Shown here: positions 6,285 to 7,856 of the stretch, one piece after another
Layout of the letters: the number at the start of each line of letters is the position of its first letter
How positions within the stretch are numbered: the first letter of the stretch is position 1
Source: an uncultured Clostridia bacterium
Lineage (GTDB): Bacteria; Bacillota; Clostridia; Oscillospirales; Oscillospiraceae
Assembly (NCBI GenBank): GCA_947177115.1
Contig: CAMWTG010000126.1
Location: 1-7,856, forward strand
Direction: 5' to 3'
DNA: 7,856 nucleotides
The notes under the pieces: generated by a model
The model's database searches: none
Seen by the model: only the letters and a program-made list of their open reading frames with translations
Told to the model about the DNA's origin: nothing
Translations under genes and position numbers: made by a program

Positions 6285-7010
6285 TCACAGCGGCAGCAAA
6301 ATCTCCGTGGCGAACACCCCCGGCTCGTTCTGCCGGTTGACGTAGCCGCCGTACTTTTCCACCACGCGGTCGATGCGTTTGAGGCCGTGGCCGTGATTGC
6401 CCCGCTTGGTGGAGATGTAGGCGGCATCGATTTTGCGGACGGTTTCCGTGGTGGCGTTGGTGATGGAGAGATAGAGCTGCTGTTTGAGCACGCCGATATA
6501 CAGCCGCAGGAACCGCCGTCCCTCCTCCACCTTTTCGCAGGACTCCATGGCGTTGTCGATGAGGTTGCCCAGGATGACGCACAGGTCGATGTCAGACACG
6601 GTAAGATTTTTCGGGACCGAAGCCTTGAAGTTGAGGTCGATGCCCTGTTTCAGCACCAGGGAGAGCTTGGCGTTCAGGATAGCGTCCACGCTGACGTTGC
6701 CCGTCTCCGCCAGGGCCCGGATGCCGTCCAGGTCGTCCTCCAGGCTGTCCAGGTAAGCTCTGGCTTCTGCCGTCTGCCCCATGTCCATCTTGGCTTTCAG
6801 CGTCTGCAAATGGTTGTGGTAGTCGTGCCGCCAGCCCCGCATGGTCACATACAGGTTTTCCACCTCGGCGATCTGCCGGGCCAGCAGCTTGTTCTGATAG
6901 GCGGCGATACGGCGGTCGCTGCGCCGCGGCAGTACCCACACCGCCGCCGCAACAGCAGCAGCCGCCGCTGCCGCCAGGCCAACGGCCAGCAGGATGATCC
7001 AAATTTCCAT
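6285..7010 (-). CDS. sensor histidine kinase, AgrC-like GHKL (HPK10) family, short form
   Basis: Membrane-anchored kinase of 241 residues that should phosphorylate the neighbouring response regulator. Seen: one N-terminal hydrophobic segment (residues 3-27) very rich in alanine; a helical linker; the phosphoacceptor block RHDYHNHLQ with H62; the N-box GNLIDNA (148-154); and a G-box region KRGNHGHGL (202-210). The catalytic domain runs to the C-terminus. AgrC relatives usually have six or seven membrane helices as a peptide sensor and about 400-450 residues, so this protein lacks a recognisable extracellular sensor. It may sense through its single helix or through a partner, for example the ABC exporter. 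The ATG at 7010 follows GGGAGG by six bases, and only one base separates it from the stop of the regulator gene, so the two are co-translated. Confidence 0.9.
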   Translation of the reverse strand: MEIWIILLAVGLAAAAAAAVAAAVWVLPRRSDRRIAAYQNKLLARQIAEVENLYVTMRGWRHDYHNHLQTLKAKMDMGQTAEARAYLDSLEDDLDGIRALAETGNVSVDAILNAKLSLVLKQGIDLNFKASVPKNLTVSDIDLCVILGNLIDNAMESCEKVEEGRRFLRLYIGVLKQQLYLSITNATTETVRKIDAAYISTKRGNHGHGLKRIDRVVEKYGGYVNRQNEPGVFATEILLPL

Positions 7011-7011
7011 G

Positions 7012-7722
7012 TCACGCCTCCCGGTAATAGTCGATAAACGCCCGGTTCAGCTTCTCCCAGGCTCCCCGGCTGACGGGGACGCTGTATCCGCCCTCCAGTA
7101 AGCACTCCGCCCGCCCTACCCGCTCCACATGGCGAAGGTTTACCAGAAAACTGCGGTGGGTGGGGACAAAATCCGTCCCCAGCCGGCGGGACAGGGTGGA
7201 GAGGGCGGCCTTTACCGTGACGGGCCCTGACGCCGTTTCCAGCAGTACGGTGTGGCCTCTGGCCTCCAGATAGAAAATGCAGTCCTCTTCTACCCTGCGC
7301 TGTTCTCCGTCCACCTCCAGCACCAGGTAGCGGCTGGCCCGTCCAGTGCGTTCCAGGACCAGGTCCAGCAGAGGAAAGAGGTTTTCTTCCGATACCGGCT
7401 TCATAAGGTAGCGGAGGGCCGAAACTTCGTAGCCCTCAAAGACGTGGCCCGGGTAGTTGGTGAGAAACGCTAGGGCCACCCCAGCGTCCGTCTCCCGGAT
7501 CTTCCGGGCCAGCTCCAGGCCGCTGAGGTTCCCGCCGCCCAGGTCAATGTCCAGCAGGATCAGGTCAAAGGGATAGCTGCCCGCCGTCTCAAAAAGCAGC
7601 TCCTCGCCGCTGGCGAAGGTGCGGACAAGGCAGGGATGGCCCCGCTCTCCGCTCCAGCGCCTGACCAACTGTTCCACCAGCGCCGCCAGGGCTTCTTCAT
7701 CATCACAAATGGCAATGCGCAC
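7012..7722 (-). CDS. response regulator with LytTR DNA-binding domain (AgrA/LytR type)
   Basis: Cytoplasmic transcription factor of 236 residues. The receiver domain (about 1-120) shows the acidic pocket D7-D8 in CDDEE, phosphoacceptor D58 in ILLDIDL, T88 in FLTN and K108 in MKPV. The LytTR domain (about 135-236) shows FYLEARGHTVLLET, then THRSFLVNLRHVERV and a C-terminal WEKLNRAFIDYYREA. I chose the GTG at 7722-7720 because GGGAGGAGGG ends eight bases upstream and the receiver fold begins exactly here; the frame stays open further upstream to a TTG at 7836, but that extension would run through the promoter. It is the first gene of a two-gene operon with the kinase. Likely targets are the ABC exporter operon next door and possibly its own promoter, although I see no matching repeats upstream of it. 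Confidence 0.92.
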   Translation of the reverse strand: MRIAICDDEEALAALVEQLVRRWSGERGHPCLVRTFASGEELLFETAGSYPFDLILLDIDLGGGNLSGLELARKIRETDAGVALAFLTNYPGHVFEGYEVSALRYLMKPVSEENLFPLLDLVLERTGRASRYLVLEVDGEQRRVEEDCIFYLEARGHTVLLETASGPVTVKAALSTLSRRLGTDFVPTHRSFLVNLRHVERVGRAECLLEGGYSVPVSRGAWEKLNRAFIDYYREA

Positions 7723-7729
7723 CGCCGCG

Positions 7730-7740
7730 TCCCTCCTCCC
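7730..7740 (-). promoter_or_regulatory. ribosome binding site fixing the regulator start
   Basis: GGGAGGAGGGA on the minus strand ends about eight bases before the GTG at 7722, which argues strongly for that start over longer forms of the frame. Confidence 0.8.
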
Positions 7741-7758
7741 GGCAAAACGATCTGCCTC

Positions 7759-7787
7759 AGTATACATGATTTTTGCGTCTGCGGCAA
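7759..7787 (-). promoter_or_regulatory. promoter of the regulator-kinase operon
   Basis: The minus strand shows TTGCCG (7787-7782), 17 bases, then TATACT (7764-7759). The expected start is near 7752, giving a leader of about 30 bases containing the ribosome binding site. The -35 matches 4 of 6 consensus bases and the -10 matches 5 of 6. Confidence 0.7.
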
Positions 7788-7856
7788 GAGGCTGCGGCGG
7801 TCGGGAGTGTCCAAACACGCAGTTAAAGGAAGTCAAAAACAGAAAAGGGGACAGAA

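Noticed and set aside
5824..6582. Minus-strand open frame crossing the gap between kinase and exporter genes, with an ATG at 6196 near the exporter start
   Set aside because: It is out of frame with both genes and covers their conserved coding parts; the AGGGAG after that ATG serves the GTG at 6179. Not a credible leader peptide.
7723..7836. N-terminal extension of the response regulator to a TTG start
   Set aside because: The extension covers the promoter and the strong ribosome binding site, has no relation to the receiver fold, and uses a rare start.
1..7856. CRISPR array, tRNA/rRNA genes, riboswitches, insertion sequences
   Set aside because: No regularly spaced repeats, no RNA-gene signatures and no transposase or integrase sequence seen on either strand; the leader of metV is too short for a riboswitch.

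Overview
The window looks like chromosomal DNA of a GC-rich, low-G+C-lineage-type (Clostridia) anaerobe, most likely a gut Oscillospiraceae-like bacterium. This is inferred from the MetV/MetF pair (typical of anaerobic clostridia and acetogens), the AgrC/AgrA-type two-component system, the clostridial paired ABC exporters, strong AGGAGG-type ribosome binding sites and GC-rich codon use. No rRNA or other taxonomic marker is present, so the assignment is tentative. All supported genes lie on the minus strand, so transcription runs from right to left; long plus-strand reading frames are GC-driven shadows.

Right to left: (1) A response regulator (LytTR type, 7012-7722) and a short GHKL histidine kinase (6285-7010) form a two-gene operon behind a good sigma-A-like promoter (7759-7787). 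(2) A 100-base gap holds a weak terminator-like hairpin, a promoter with an extended -10 but poor -35, and two direct repeats with the 12-base spacing of LytTR operators. (3) Two half-transporter ABC genes (4362-6179 and 2531-4375) overlap by 14 bases and should encode a heterodimeric exporter. The simplest reading is that the kinase/regulator pair senses a signal, probably a peptide or membrane stress, and switches on the exporter. No precursor peptide, peptidase domain or immunity gene is visible.

(4) Between the exporter and the next gene lies a 79-base nested inverted-repeat element (2438-2516). (5) A monocistronic, visibly AT-richer gene for a DUF1349 protein (1704-2309) follows with its own strong promoter, bounded on the far side by a 10-bp hairpin (1659-1690). 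It looks like a recently acquired islet. (6) metV (935-1585) and metF (1-938, cut by the left edge) are translationally coupled by an ATGA overlap and encode the two subunits of an anaerobic-type methylenetetrahydrofolate reductase of one-carbon metabolism.

Nothing here is a clearly new system. The most testable points are the proposed LytTR operator in front of the exporter and the DUF1349 islet between two hairpin elements.
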